A DNA stretch of 64,000 nucleotides from Pseudobacteriovorax antillogorgiicola. Lineage in GTDB: Bacteria > Bdellovibrionota_B > Oligoflexia > Oligoflexales > Oligoflexaceae. The stretch spans positions 298,162-362,161 of the forward strand of contig NZ_FWZT01000005.1 in NCBI RefSeq assembly GCF_900177345.1, written 5' to 3'. How positions within the stretch are numbered: the first letter of the stretch is position 1; each line of letters starts with the position of its first letter. Of this stretch, positions 43,027 to 51,701 are shown piece after piece. Position numbers and translations under genes: made by a program. The notes under the pieces were generated by a model. It worked only from the letters and a program-made list of their open reading frames with translations, had not been told where the DNA came from and ran no database searches.

Positions 43027-44250
43027 ATGGCTGATTACGAGATAGACGATCATATTAATAATCTGATCGGGGAATTTTTCAGCAATTTCGAAGATGATCT
43101 GGATTTTCTAGAGCAAGAGATTCTGAATCTAAGCGAAGGCAACTCCGATGCTACAGTGCGCGCCGCCTATGCGAAAGTTCATAGTATCAAGGGCAGTGCG
43201 GGTGCTCTGGGGCTGGGCTTTATAAGCACCGTTTGCCATATTTTCGAAGACTACCTCAGCCAGATCCACCAGGGCATTTCAAAGTCGCAAAGCGACTTTC
43301 TCTTAAAATTCATCGATCTACTCCGCGACTTCAACGATGTGACGCAAAGTGAATCAGAACCCGATATCGATGATTTCAAACGGCGCTTGTCAAGCTTAAC
43401 CGCCAGCAATCTGAAGCAACGCTTTCTTGTGGTACAAAAGACCAAAAGTTTCACCAAGCGCTATCGCCAGATTCTCGAAGGGAAAAATGTGGAGCTATCC
43501 ACTGTAAAGAATGGTTACGAAGCCCTCGGCCGCGTTCTACAAGAGCGATTTGATGTGATACTTTGTGATGCCTATCTCGATCTGATCAGCGGCCTTGAGC
43601 TTACAAAGATTTTAAAAATCGTCAAATGCCATAACCCTTATATCAAGGTCATCTTGGTTACATCAAACGATGATCTAACTCGGGAAAAGGCTGGCTTTCC
43701 TGACTATCTGGTAAAAAAGGATATCGACTATTTTTCTAATATCCGCAAAATTTTCTCCGCACTAACCGAAGATATTCCTTCAGCAGGGTCAGCCCCAGCA
43801 GAATCGTCTGAGATGCAACCAAGCTCAAGCCCGGTCACGCAAATAGTTCCCCTGAAGCGCCTCCTTTGCGTCGATGACGATCGACTGATTCAATCCTTGA
43901 TAAAAGCTTCGGTAAAAGGTTTAAACCTAACATCGTTCGCCCAGGCATTCACAGCCGCAGAGGGATTTGAAAAAGTCCAGGAATCTGATCCAGAACTGAT
44001 TTTACTTGACTATATTTTACCCGACAAAGATGGGCCAGAATTCATGAAGGAACTAAGAACCAAGATGAAGCTTGATATCCCAGTTATTTTTCTAACTGGA
44101 AAGAACTCCGAAGAGGATCGAAAGCTCCTGATGGACCTTGGGGCGATGGCTGTCATCCATAAACCTTTCGATCCGAAGGTCCTTGCTGCAAGCTTGAAAT
44201 CTCATTGGGAACGCTATTCCGATTCTCAGAAGCAGCAGCGTTCTGCCTGA
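43027..44250 (+). CDS. Hpt-REC-REC signalling protein
   Basis: A 407-residue protein. Residues ~1-120 form an Hpt domain with phospho-acceptor His52 (AKVHSIKGSAGALGL). Residues ~131-245 form receiver 1: acceptor Asp181 (LCDAYLD) and Lys230 are kept, but the acidic pair that binds Mg is missing (LVVQKTK), so it may be poorly phosphorylated. Residues ~277-400 form receiver 2: acidic pair DDD, acceptor Asp328 (LLDYILPDKDG) and Lys379 (HKPF) intact. A Ser/Pro linker separates the receivers. It is a phosphorelay hub; the partner kinase is not in the window. Diverges from the diguanylate cyclase. Confidence 0.9.
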   Translation: MADYEIDDHINNLIGEFFSNFEDDLDFLEQEILNLSEGNSDATVRAAYAKVHSIKGSAGALGLGFISTVCHIFEDYLSQIHQGISKSQSDFLLKFIDLLRDFNDVTQSESEPDIDDFKRRLSSLTASNLKQRFLVVQKTKSFTKRYRQILEGKNVELSTVKNGYEALGRVLQERFDVILCDAYLDLISGLELTKILKIVKCHNPYIKVILVTSNDDLTREKAGFPDYLVKKDIDYFSNIRKIFSALTEDIPSAGSAPAESSEMQPSSSPVTQIVPLKRLLCVDDDRLIQSLIKASVKGLNLTSFAQAFTAAEGFEKVQESDPELILLDYILPDKDGPEFMKELRTKMKLDIPVIFLTGKNSEEDRKLLMDLGAMAVIHKPFDPKVLAASLKSHWERYSDSQKQQRSA

Positions 44251-44263
44251 TATCAATTCGTCT

Positions 44264-45079
44264 TCAGCCCTCATCCTGGATCAATTCACTGTAACCCTCT
44301 CGGAAACTTGGATAAAGGAAGGAAAAGCCAGAGTTCAACAGCTTGCCGTTCGACACGCGTTTATTTTGGGGTAGGTCTTCCTCGCTTTTGTCTGGTAGCG
44401 GAATCTGCCATTGATCACAAGCCCAACGAATCATTTGGTTCTTATCAGCTGGCTCAGAATCGACACCATTGTATATTCCAGGAGCAAGCTGGTCTTGCCT
44501 TAGATGCAGCAATGCTCTCACACAATCGGATCGATGGATACGATTGGTAAAAATTGGCTTTTTAGTGAGCTTTTCCTCACCGGATTTGAAGCGATGTACC
44601 ATACGTGTCCGGCCTGGGCCGTAGATCCCTCCAAAGCGGATCACAAATCCCTTCTCCACATGGTCCAAGACCCACTGCTCTGCCTCAAGCAAGATCCTAC
44701 CATAGGGACTCGCCAATTCTGGCACGGCCATGGTTTCATCAACCAGCTCACCATCCTTCTGCCCATAAACCGAGGTGGATGAAATAAAAAACAGCTTCTG
44801 CGGAACCTGAGGCAAACCTTTGATCAGATTCTTAACTCCATCGAAATAGGTGCTTCTATACCGAGACAGATCTCTTGATTTCGGAGCTAGACAAAAATAG
44901 ACTTCGTCACAAGCAGGCAGATTTTGCGGGATGCCTTTCGCTAAATCACAGCTTATAGACTCCATTCCCTCATGGGACAACGAACTCCTTTGCAAGCCAA
45001 TCACATGATGGTCCTTGGCAAGTGCATCGGCTAAGGGAAGCCCCACATAGCCTGGTCCAGCAACTAGAATACGCTTCAC
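44264..45079 (-). CDS. NAD(P)-dependent epimerase/reductase, YeeZ-like
   Basis: A 271-residue extended short-chain dehydrogenase-fold protein. The N-terminal nucleotide-binding motif reads ILVAGPGYVGLPLADAL (GxGxxG variant). FISSTSVYGQKDGELVDE and SPYGRILLEAEQWVL occupy the active-site region; the usual YxxxK lysine is replaced (YGRIL), as in YeeZ-like members. Substrate unknown. Convergent with the Hpt gene, and the 5' end overlaps the upstream small gene by 4 bases, suggesting co-translation. Confidence 0.8.
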   Translation of the reverse strand: MKRILVAGPGYVGLPLADALAKDHHVIGLQRSSLSHEGMESISCDLAKGIPQNLPACDEVYFCLAPKSRDLSRYRSTYFDGVKNLIKGLPQVPQKLFFISSTSVYGQKDGELVDETMAVPELASPYGRILLEAEQWVLDHVEKGFVIRFGGIYGPGRTRMVHRFKSGEEKLTKKPIFTNRIHRSDCVRALLHLRQDQLAPGIYNGVDSEPADKNQMIRWACDQWQIPLPDKSEEDLPQNKRVSNGKLLNSGFSFLYPSFREGYSELIQDEG

Positions 45080-45387
45080 GGGCCATCCTTCATTTCAATG
45101 CGATAGGTTTTCAAAACGTATTTTAACTGCCCCACACTCCGAAAGGTGCAGCCATAAGCCTTATCACGAACTGCTTCATGGCTACAGTATGCTGTCAAAA
45201 GACGTGTACCAAGGTTCTTTTTTTGGGCTGCAAGCCATGTTTGGCAAGCTTTCACTGCCACATGTTGTGACTCTTCAGAGCAAAAGCGCCTCGTCTCACG
45301 ATGGGCTCGTTCCTCAACAACATCGACGTTGGCCGCCGCTAAGGGTTGCGATGACATGATTCCAGCGATGATCCAGACTCGCTCCAT
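45076..45387 (-). CDS. small exported Cys-containing protein
   Basis: A 103-residue protein with a signal peptide (about residues 1-19, ending PLAAA). Four cysteines in the mature part (RRFCSE, KACQTW, AYCSHE, YGCTF) suggest two disulfides. No family recognised. Starts directly after the thioesterase gene and overlaps the epimerase gene by 4 bases; the three genes look like one operon. Confidence 0.65.
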   Translation of the reverse strand: MERVWIIAGIMSSQPLAAANVDVVEERAHRETRRFCSEESQHVAVKACQTWLAAQKKNLGTRLLTAYCSHEAVRDKAYGCTFRSVGQLKYVLKTYRIEMKDGP

Positions 45388-45388
45388 T

Positions 45389-45850
45389 TCAACTATCTCC
45401 CCCGAACATATAAGCCTTCAGTGCTTCTTTCGTTTCATCCGGTAGCGGCACGCTCTTGTCTTGATCAAAGTCGTACCAGACGAGAACTGCTGTGCTGCGT
45501 GCTAAAATCTCGTTTTCAGTCTTAATTTCGTAAACTTGATTGAAACTTTTTGTACCAATGCGCGATACGTGACAGTCTACATAGATGTTATGATGGAGAA
45601 ACCCTTGGGCGAGGAAGTCGATTTCAACCCGTGCCAGTATCAGGGGAATTCTCTCTCCATCGCCAAAAATCGAGATACCAAGCACATCCTGACAAAAGCG
45701 TGTGCGGCAGTTCTCAGAATAAGTCAAATAGACTGCATTATTGATATGTCCCAAGTTATCGGTGTCGCGGAATCGTACCTCGACCGGATAGCGGTATGTT
45801 TTCAAGTCTTTACCCCCTAACGAATGCTCGTCGCTATCTTGGCTTTTCAA
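45389..45850 (-). CDS. acyl-CoA thioesterase, hot-dog fold
   Basis: A 153-residue 4HBT/YbgC-type thioesterase. The family motif is clear near residues 24-45: VEVRFRDTDNLGHINNAVYL (catalytic Asp in RDTD, then GHxNN) followed by YSENCRTRF. Length and fold match acyl-CoA thioesterases cutting short or medium acyl-CoA. First gene of the minus-strand trio; diverges from the mevalonate block. Confidence 0.88.
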   Translation of the reverse strand: MKSQDSDEHSLGGKDLKTYRYPVEVRFRDTDNLGHINNAVYLTYSENCRTRFCQDVLGISIFGDGERIPLILARVEIDFLAQGFLHHNIYVDCHVSRIGTKSFNQVYEIKTENEILARSTAVLVWYDFDQDKSVPLPDETKEALKAYMFGGDS

Positions 45851-45954
45851 CGGGGATTTGTCCAGATCGAAGCATAAAGGAGCATTTACTATTATGACGC
45901 TCCGTGCTAAAAAAGCGTTTCTTTTTCATTCGTTGCTTTTAAAGAGGTTTGTCC

Positions 45955-47292
45955 GTGACTTCGATGACCGACAGCATCAAATTATCCCCGCCACTTCCTT
46001 GGATTTCAGACCAGGGTCAAACTGGATTTGTTACGGAGATCAGCCGCCAACACCTCACTCTCGACATATTCGAAGCATCTCAAGCAAGCTCTGGCCCCAA
46101 TGAGATCCGCGTTATGGTAGGGAAAAGCCAAAGCTTTGTATTTAGTGGGCAAAGTCGCCTCGCAAGCCCCCGCACTTTCCGCCTCATGATCCACGGCGCA
46201 GATTCAGAGCAACAGCTCCACGATCTCCTTGGTCAAGTCCGCAAGGACCAACACATCGAAATCTGTCGCGACCAAGATGTCGAGGCCTCCGATCGATTCA
46301 CAGGGTTTCAGCGAGTCCAATTCATCCCCGAAGCACTGCCCGAGCTAAGCTTTGACGACCTTAACACCGAACAAAGCTTTCTAGGAACCTGTTTTGACTA
46401 CCCTATTCTCATCACAGGGATGACGGGCGGGGTCGACAAGGGTACTGAGATCAATCGTCGCCTAGCTCTTGCAGCGGAGGCCTACAATATTCCCATGGGA
46501 GTCGGTTCCCAGCGAGTGGCTTTGGATAATCCCGAATATGCTCCTATATTCGATGTAAAAAAATATGCTCCAAATTTATTTGTTATCGGTAACCTTGGCT
46601 TTGCTCAGCTAAAACAAGATAACTACTTGGACCTTTGTCGCCGGGCAGTGGATATGGTTTCGGCTGACGCTCTCGCCATCCATGTTAACGTTTTACAAGA
46701 AGCCATTCAGATGGAAGGAGATCGGGATTTTACTGACATTCTAAAGCGTTTAGAAACCGTGTGTCAGTCCCTATCGACTCCTATTGTCATCAAAGAGGTT
46801 GGTTCAGGCATCTCGTCCAATACGGCACAAAAACTTTTGGAAACTGGCATCGCTGCGATCGATGTTGGGGGCCGCGGCGGCACATCTTGGGGATATATAG
46901 AAGGTCTAAGGAGCAGCTCTTCGGAAACCATGGAGTTAGCTGAGACATTCCGCAACTGGGGCATTCCAACAGCCTACAGTTTGGTGGGGGTTCGAGCCTT
47001 AGCTCCCCAGCTACCTCTCATAGCGACTGGTGGCGTGCGCAACGGACTTACAGTCGCCAAGGCGATCGCTCTCGGAGCCGACCTGGTTGGAATCGGCTTA
47101 CCTCTCCTTCGAGCTGCACTTCAAGGAGAGCAAGAGACCCGAGATACCCTAGCGACGATTGTACGGGGTTTGAAGGTTGCTATGATAGCGACCGGCAGCC
47201 GCAGTTTACGAGATCTTGAACAGCATATTTGTTTGAGTCACCCCATGGAGAAGAACTTTGACGACATCGTTCAGTCAAAAAGCTTTTATTAG
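45955..47292 (+). CDS. fni: type 2 isopentenyl-diphosphate isomerase with N-terminal extension
   Basis: A flavin-dependent IPP/DMAPP isomerase. The enzyme core begins with VRKDQHIEIC (canonical R-K-x-x-H), then FTGFQRVQFIPEALPEL, PILITGMTGG, IPMGVGSQR, HVNVLQEA, IDVGGRGGTSW and ATGGVRNG (FMN phosphate site). About 94 residues precede this core, absent from typical ~350-residue enzymes: a beta-rich, unrecognised segment. GTG at 45955 with AGAGG seven bases upstream is the best start. It catalyses the last step of the mevalonate block and heads it, separated from mvaA by 150 bases. Confidence 0.9.
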   Translation: MTSMTDSIKLSPPLPWISDQGQTGFVTEISRQHLTLDIFEASQASSGPNEIRVMVGKSQSFVFSGQSRLASPRTFRLMIHGADSEQQLHDLLGQVRKDQHIEICRDQDVEASDRFTGFQRVQFIPEALPELSFDDLNTEQSFLGTCFDYPILITGMTGGVDKGTEINRRLALAAEAYNIPMGVGSQRVALDNPEYAPIFDVKKYAPNLFVIGNLGFAQLKQDNYLDLCRRAVDMVSADALAIHVNVLQEAIQMEGDRDFTDILKRLETVCQSLSTPIVIKEVGSGISSNTAQKLLETGIAAIDVGGRGGTSWGYIEGLRSSSSETMELAETFRNWGIPTAYSLVGVRALAPQLPLIATGGVRNGLTVAKAIALGADLVGIGLPLLRAALQGEQETRDTLATIVRGLKVAMIATGSRSLRDLEQHICLSHPMEKNFDDIVQSKSFY

Positions 47293-47442
47293 AGGTCAAA
47301 GGGCCTTAGCAGCGAAACCTCCTCGGTATGGACTTATCAGATTTTAAGGAATGAGTAGTTTAAGATCTCTTGAACTATCGGAGAATCTGGGGCATCTTTT
47401 TCGAGCACCCCTCTAACGGCAAAGGAATGAACGGAGTAGACC

Positions 47443-48684
47443 ATGGATCAGGAGATCAACCCAACATTCAAAAAGCAGTACGCTCCCCCTGCGATGGACC
47501 AATCGTCCCGCCTACCCGGATTTTACCAGCTTCCTATCGGCGAGAGGCGCAAAATAGCCGGTTCTTTCGGTGGTTTAGAGGATAGACAGACGGATGCTTT
47601 AGGAGAGTTTGGCGCTCTGACTCCAGAACTAACTGATGTATTTATTGAAAATGCAGTAGGAACTCTGTCGCTCCCACTTGGGGTCGCCACGAATTTTAAG
47701 ATTAACGGCCAGGATATTCTTGTCCCCATGGCTGTGGAAGAAACTAGCGTTGTTGCCGCAGCTAGCCACGGAGCAAAACTCGCAAGGGCAGGTGGCGGCT
47801 TTAGAACCTCGTCCACAGCTCCCATCGGCACCGGACAAATCCAGGTTTATCCCAAGGCCTTTGACGATTTCGATAAGATCTTTTCGCCCCTCAAGCAAGA
47901 CATGCTTGAATATGCGAATCTCGGCCAGGACCGCCTTCTAGCCCGAGGCGGTGGGGCGTGCAATATTTCATGGCGCTATACTTCGGCGATCAACTCGCTG
48001 ACGTTCTTTCTCGATGTCGATACTCGCGACGCTATGGGTGCAAACATGATCAATACGATGTGTGAGCGCCTTGCGGGATACATTGCAAAAGTGATCCCCT
48101 GCGAGATCGGGCTACGGATTCTGACAAATCTTACAGATAAGCGCCTAGCTCGGGCTCACTGCCTTGTGCCAAAAGGTGCGTTTCACAATAAAGATTACAC
48201 TGGTGAGGAGGTGGTCGAACGCATCGAAGCAGCCTACCTTTTTGCAGCCCATGACGTCTACCGCGCCACCACCCACAATAAGGGAGTGATGAATGGAATC
48301 GACCCTGTTGTGATCGCTACTGGCAACGACTGGCGCGCGGTGGAAGCAGGGGCTCATGCCTACTGCTGCCGAAACGGGGTCTACGAACCCATGACAAAGT
48401 GGTGGAAGAACGAAACGGGGGACCTAGAAGGTTCCATCGAGTTGCCTATTGCTGTCGGAACCGTCGGTGGGGTGACCAAGCTTCATCCTACAGCCCAAGC
48501 CTCGCTTCAGATTTTAGGCCGCCCATCAAGCCAAGGCCTAGCAGAGATCATGTGTTCTGTTGGCCTGGCTCAAAACTTGTCAGCGTTGCGTGCTCTAGCT
48601 TCTGAGGGAATCCAAAAGGGCCATATGAGTCTTCATCAAGGTAATCTAAAGCTGACGAAAACCGAGGGAGTGACGAAGCATTGA
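47443..48684 (+). CDS. mvaA: HMG-CoA reductase, class II
   Basis: A 413-residue class II HMG-CoA reductase making mevalonate from HMG-CoA with NAD(P)H. Key blocks: GFYQLPIGER near residue 26; ENAVGTLSLPLGVATNF near 69; VPMAVEETSVVAAAS with Glu99/Glu100; TGNDWRAVEAG; NKGVMNGID with the catalytic Lys and Asp; and GLAQNLSALRALASEGIQKG, then HMSLH, with the catalytic His. All catalytic residues are present. The stop overlaps the TTG start of the next gene by 4 bases. Confidence 0.95.
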   Translation: MDQEINPTFKKQYAPPAMDQSSRLPGFYQLPIGERRKIAGSFGGLEDRQTDALGEFGALTPELTDVFIENAVGTLSLPLGVATNFKINGQDILVPMAVEETSVVAAASHGAKLARAGGGFRTSSTAPIGTGQIQVYPKAFDDFDKIFSPLKQDMLEYANLGQDRLLARGGGACNISWRYTSAINSLTFFLDVDTRDAMGANMINTMCERLAGYIAKVIPCEIGLRILTNLTDKRLARAHCLVPKGAFHNKDYTGEEVVERIEAAYLFAAHDVYRATTHNKGVMNGIDPVVIATGNDWRAVEAGAHAYCCRNGVYEPMTKWWKNETGDLEGSIELPIAVGTVGGVTKLHPTAQASLQILGRPSSQGLAEIMCSVGLAQNLSALRALASEGIQKGHMSLHQGNLKLTKTEGVTKH

Positions 48685-49655
48685 TCACGGTTTCGGTTCC
48701 TGGAAAAGTCATGTTAGCAGGTGAATATGCGGTTCTTGAAGGGTCTCCATCTCTCTCACTGGCTGTCAAGAAAGAGCTACGTTGTACCGCACGGCTTTCG
48801 GACTTTCATAAGACTGTGATTCGTTCGGATATCTGGAGCGAGCCCCTCATTCTAGACGAAGCGCTTTCTAAGGAGCCCAACAATCCGCTGCTTGATACAG
48901 TACGCTGGGCCTGTAAAGAATGGTCACTGCCACCACTTGAGATCACTATTGCATCTGACATTCAAGTATCGGATGGGCTGGGTAGCTCATCTGCGGTGCG
49001 ACTGGCGAGCCTTGCTGCGATGGCAGCACTAACTGGCCGCCAGGAACAGCCTTGGGATTTGGCCCGTCTTTGCTGGGATCAGCAACGGCAAGAGCAGGGC
49101 TTCGCATCAGGCTACGATTTTGTCACACAGGTCCAAGGGGGTCTTGTCGCCTTCTATCCCGACTATAGCTGTTGGCCAGGCCGTGTTGAAGATCATAAAT
49201 TGCGCTCGTTGATACCCTATATTCACATCTTTCGAGGGGGCAAAGGCGCTCCTACGGGTTTGGTCGCCGGGTCGACCCGCAAATGGCTTCGTGAGCGGCG
49301 GCGCATGCTTTCTCTCACACAGCGTTCAGAGCAGCTTATACAAAATTTCATCGGTTTTAGCCAAGCTAGTGTCAAGCTTCCCGAGCTTATCCAGTCGGTC
49401 AAAGCCCATCGTGAGATTTTTGAAGACAATCCAAACTTCCCTCTTCACCTACTCCGAGCCTTGCAAGAGCTCAAAGGCTTCGATCAAAGCTGGACATTCA
49501 AAACAACCGGCGCTGGTGGCGAGGACTCTATATTACTGATCGGAGATACCTCCGACCTGGACGAAGCCCGTCACTGCCTGTCCATTTTTAACTGGCAAGC
49601 ACTTGACACTGAAATCAGCGCAAAGGGAATGACTTTCCATGACCAAGCAGAATAA
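48681..49655 (+). CDS. phosphomevalonate kinase (GHMP kinase)
   Basis: A 324-residue GHMP kinase: MITVSVPGKVMLAGEYAVLEG at the N-terminus, GLGSSSAVRL (ATP-binding P-loop-like motif) near residue 96, KTTGAGGEDSILLIG near 275. The KVMLAGEYAVLEG and the position between mvaA and mvaD point to phosphomevalonate kinase, which converts phosphomevalonate to the diphosphate. Substrate assigned mainly from context; a second GHMP kinase downstream is mevalonate kinase. TTG start inside the TTGA overlap; ends 17 bases inside mvaD. Confidence 0.8.
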   Translation: MITVSVPGKVMLAGEYAVLEGSPSLSLAVKKELRCTARLSDFHKTVIRSDIWSEPLILDEALSKEPNNPLLDTVRWACKEWSLPPLEITIASDIQVSDGLGSSSAVRLASLAAMAALTGRQEQPWDLARLCWDQQRQEQGFASGYDFVTQVQGGLVAFYPDYSCWPGRVEDHKLRSLIPYIHIFRGGKGAPTGLVAGSTRKWLRERRRMLSLTQRSEQLIQNFIGFSQASVKLPELIQSVKAHREIFEDNPNFPLHLLRALQELKGFDQSWTFKTTGAGGEDSILLIGDTSDLDEARHCLSIFNWQALDTEISAKGMTFHDQAE

Positions 49656-50685
49656 AACCTTAGAATATTTTCAGCCGTACGTGGCCGTAGTTCCAAGTAA
49701 CATCGCCTTTCTCAAGTACTGGGGAAAAAGCGATGAAGCCTTGCAATGGCCAGCTAATGACTCTTTGTCTATGACTCTGTCTGACCTTCATACAAAAACC
49801 AAAGCCCAAGTCAGCGAGATTCCGGAACATCAAGTTCGATTGAATGACCAAGAGGTATTTCGTGAGGATAAGGTAGGCCAGAAGATCTTCAAGCACCTCG
49901 ACTACCTGGCAGAACAACTTCAGACCAGAGAGAAGCTGATTATCGAATCAAGCAATAGTTTCCCCACTGGCTGTGGAATCGCGAGCAGCGCGAGCGGCCT
50001 CGGCGCTCTAACCCTTGCAGCAGTCGCTGCCTGGACTGCAAGCCCTTCGTTGGAAGTATTGGCTAGCAAAGGCTTTTCCATGGATCGTTTGATTCAGTGG
50101 GCAAGAATTGGCTCCGGCAGTGCTTGTCGTAGCCTTTACGGAGGGGTCGTTCACTGGCACCGCGGTTCTTGTGAAAAGGAGCAAACTGTAAACCAAGCCT
50201 TCGACGAAAGTCACTGGCCTCTTATGGATTCCGTAGTTTTGTTCTCTGATGCCGAAAAGTCGGTAGGTTCCACAGAAGCCCACCGCAGTGCCTGGACCAG
50301 CCCACTCTTTGCCCCAAGGCTGGCAAGCTTAAATAGCCGACGGGATGCTATGCTGCAGGCGATTGAAGATAAGAACATGAAATTTCTTGGTCCGCTCATC
50401 GAGCAGGAAACTCTTGAGATGCATGGGGTCATCATGAGTGCCACACCTTCTGTCCACTACTTTGGAGCCGAGACTGGCAAGTTTCTTGCTTGGCTTCGGG
50501 AAAGGCGCACGGCCCTAGACCTGGATGTTTACTTTACTCTTGACGCTGGCCCTAATGTTCACCTGATCTACGAAAATCATCTCCACGAACGAGTGATGCA
50601 ACTGCTGCAAGAGACCGTAGACTCAAGTCGTATTCTAAGTGATCACATGGGTGCTGGCCCTGTCCTAACTGTTGAGGAAGTTTAG
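49639..50685 (+). CDS. mvaD: diphosphomevalonate decarboxylase
   Basis: A 348-residue GHMP-superfamily enzyme converting mevalonate diphosphate to IPP. The N-terminal signature is VPSNIAFLKYWGKSDEALQW, then PANDSLSMTLSD. The active-site blocks are SNSFPTGCGIASSASGLGAL and GSGSACRSLYGGVVHW. Near the C-terminus, YFTLDAGPNVHLI holds the family Asp-Ala-Gly-Pro-Asn-Val. Overlaps the preceding kinase by 17 bases and abuts mevalonate kinase without a gap. Confidence 0.95.
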   Translation: MTKQNKTLEYFQPYVAVVPSNIAFLKYWGKSDEALQWPANDSLSMTLSDLHTKTKAQVSEIPEHQVRLNDQEVFREDKVGQKIFKHLDYLAEQLQTREKLIIESSNSFPTGCGIASSASGLGALTLAAVAAWTASPSLEVLASKGFSMDRLIQWARIGSGSACRSLYGGVVHWHRGSCEKEQTVNQAFDESHWPLMDSVVLFSDAEKSVGSTEAHRSAWTSPLFAPRLASLNSRRDAMLQAIEDKNMKFLGPLIEQETLEMHGVIMSATPSVHYFGAETGKFLAWLRERRTALDLDVYFTLDAGPNVHLIYENHLHERVMQLLQETVDSSRILSDHMGAGPVLTVEEV

Positions 50686-51648
50686 GTGAGTGAAAAAGAT
50701 AGCCTCAAGGTAGGCCTTTGCAATAAATCCAACCCATCCGCAGCCAAGGCCTCAGCCTGTGGCAAAGCTATCATCGTTGGCGAGCATGCTGTTGTCTATG
50801 GATCTCATGCGGTAGCTATGCCTCTCAAACAAATGCGCATGAACTTAGAACTCATTCCCCAACGAGATTCATCTGAAAACCATCAGTTCTTGCTCAAATT
50901 AGGGGGCAAAGAGGTGTCCGAGCGCGTCTCTGGAGTGATTCCTGAAGCTCTAGACTTGTTGCACCAGGATCGCTTCTCACTGGTTATGAAAGGGGTTTCC
51001 AGTCTCCCAATTGGAGCCGGCTTAGGGTCTTCCGCAACCCTTTGCATCGCAACTTTAAAATCTATTTGCAACTCCACAGACCTCGACTTAAGCCGCGATG
51101 AGTTAGCTTCCCTAGGCAACCAGCTTGAGGCTCGTTTTCACGGTAACCCTTCGGGCCTAGACACTGCGGTGGTCGCCTATGAAGAGTGTGTTTACTTCGC
51201 GAAAGGAGACCCCATTCAAGGGATCGCAGATGCCCACCAACACCCGTGGCACTTTGCCTTGATTGACAGCAAGATTCGAGCCTCTACCATGGCCATGATT
51301 CGCTTGGCGCAGCCTTTTTTCTCTGCCCCAGAAGGAGATCAGAGAATTGAGCGTTTCGATCTCGCCGCTAAGCTGGTTAAAAGCGCCCTTCCAGCTGGTA
51401 ATTATGGAGCCGTGGCTGAGGCCATGAACGAATCAGGCTCCCTTTTAAGAGAGGCAGGAGTCGTGCCCGATTCAATCGATAGTATGCTTCAAGCTTGTCA
51501 CGAGTCTGGTGTACTCGCAGCGAAGACGACCGGCGCCGGAGGCGGGGGAACGATTCTATGTCTGCTGAATCCAGAGAACTGGGATCAGCAATACCGTGCG
51601 ATCCAGGAGACCTTTTCTGATTATCCCGTGTTTCATATATCAATCTAG
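50686..51648 (+). CDS. mevalonate kinase
   Basis: A 320-residue GHMP kinase phosphorylating mevalonate. Motifs: ACGKAIIVGEHAVVYGSHAV (residues ~24-43), SLPIGAGLGSSATLCIATL near 105-123, HGNPSGLDTAVVAYEE near 147-162 (GNPSGxD with catalytic Asp), KTTGAGGGGTILCLL near 283. Start GTG follows the mvaD stop directly. Last gene of the operon; terminator follows. Confidence 0.9.
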   Translation: MSEKDSLKVGLCNKSNPSAAKASACGKAIIVGEHAVVYGSHAVAMPLKQMRMNLELIPQRDSSENHQFLLKLGGKEVSERVSGVIPEALDLLHQDRFSLVMKGVSSLPIGAGLGSSATLCIATLKSICNSTDLDLSRDELASLGNQLEARFHGNPSGLDTAVVAYEECVYFAKGDPIQGIADAHQHPWHFALIDSKIRASTMAMIRLAQPFFSAPEGDQRIERFDLAAKLVKSALPAGNYGAVAEAMNESGSLLREAGVVPDSIDSMLQACHESGVLAAKTTGAGGGGTILCLLNPENWDQQYRAIQETFSDYPVFHISI

Positions 51649-51655
51649 CGAAATT

Positions 51656-51690
51656 AAGTCCCGGCTTTCGTAACTGCCGGGATTTTCTTG
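51656..51690 (+). terminator. Rho-independent terminator after the mevalonate operon
   Basis: TCCCGGC (51659-51665) and GCCGGGA (51676-51682), 10-base loop, then TTTTCTT. Ten bases after the stop at 51648. Confidence 0.85.
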
Positions 51691-51701
51691 ATAGCTAGTT
51701 A

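Noticed and set aside
47351..47416. 21-codon Leu-rich frame between fni and mvaA
   Set aside because: Its AAGGA abuts the ATG with no spacer, so translation is unlikely; no attenuator seen.
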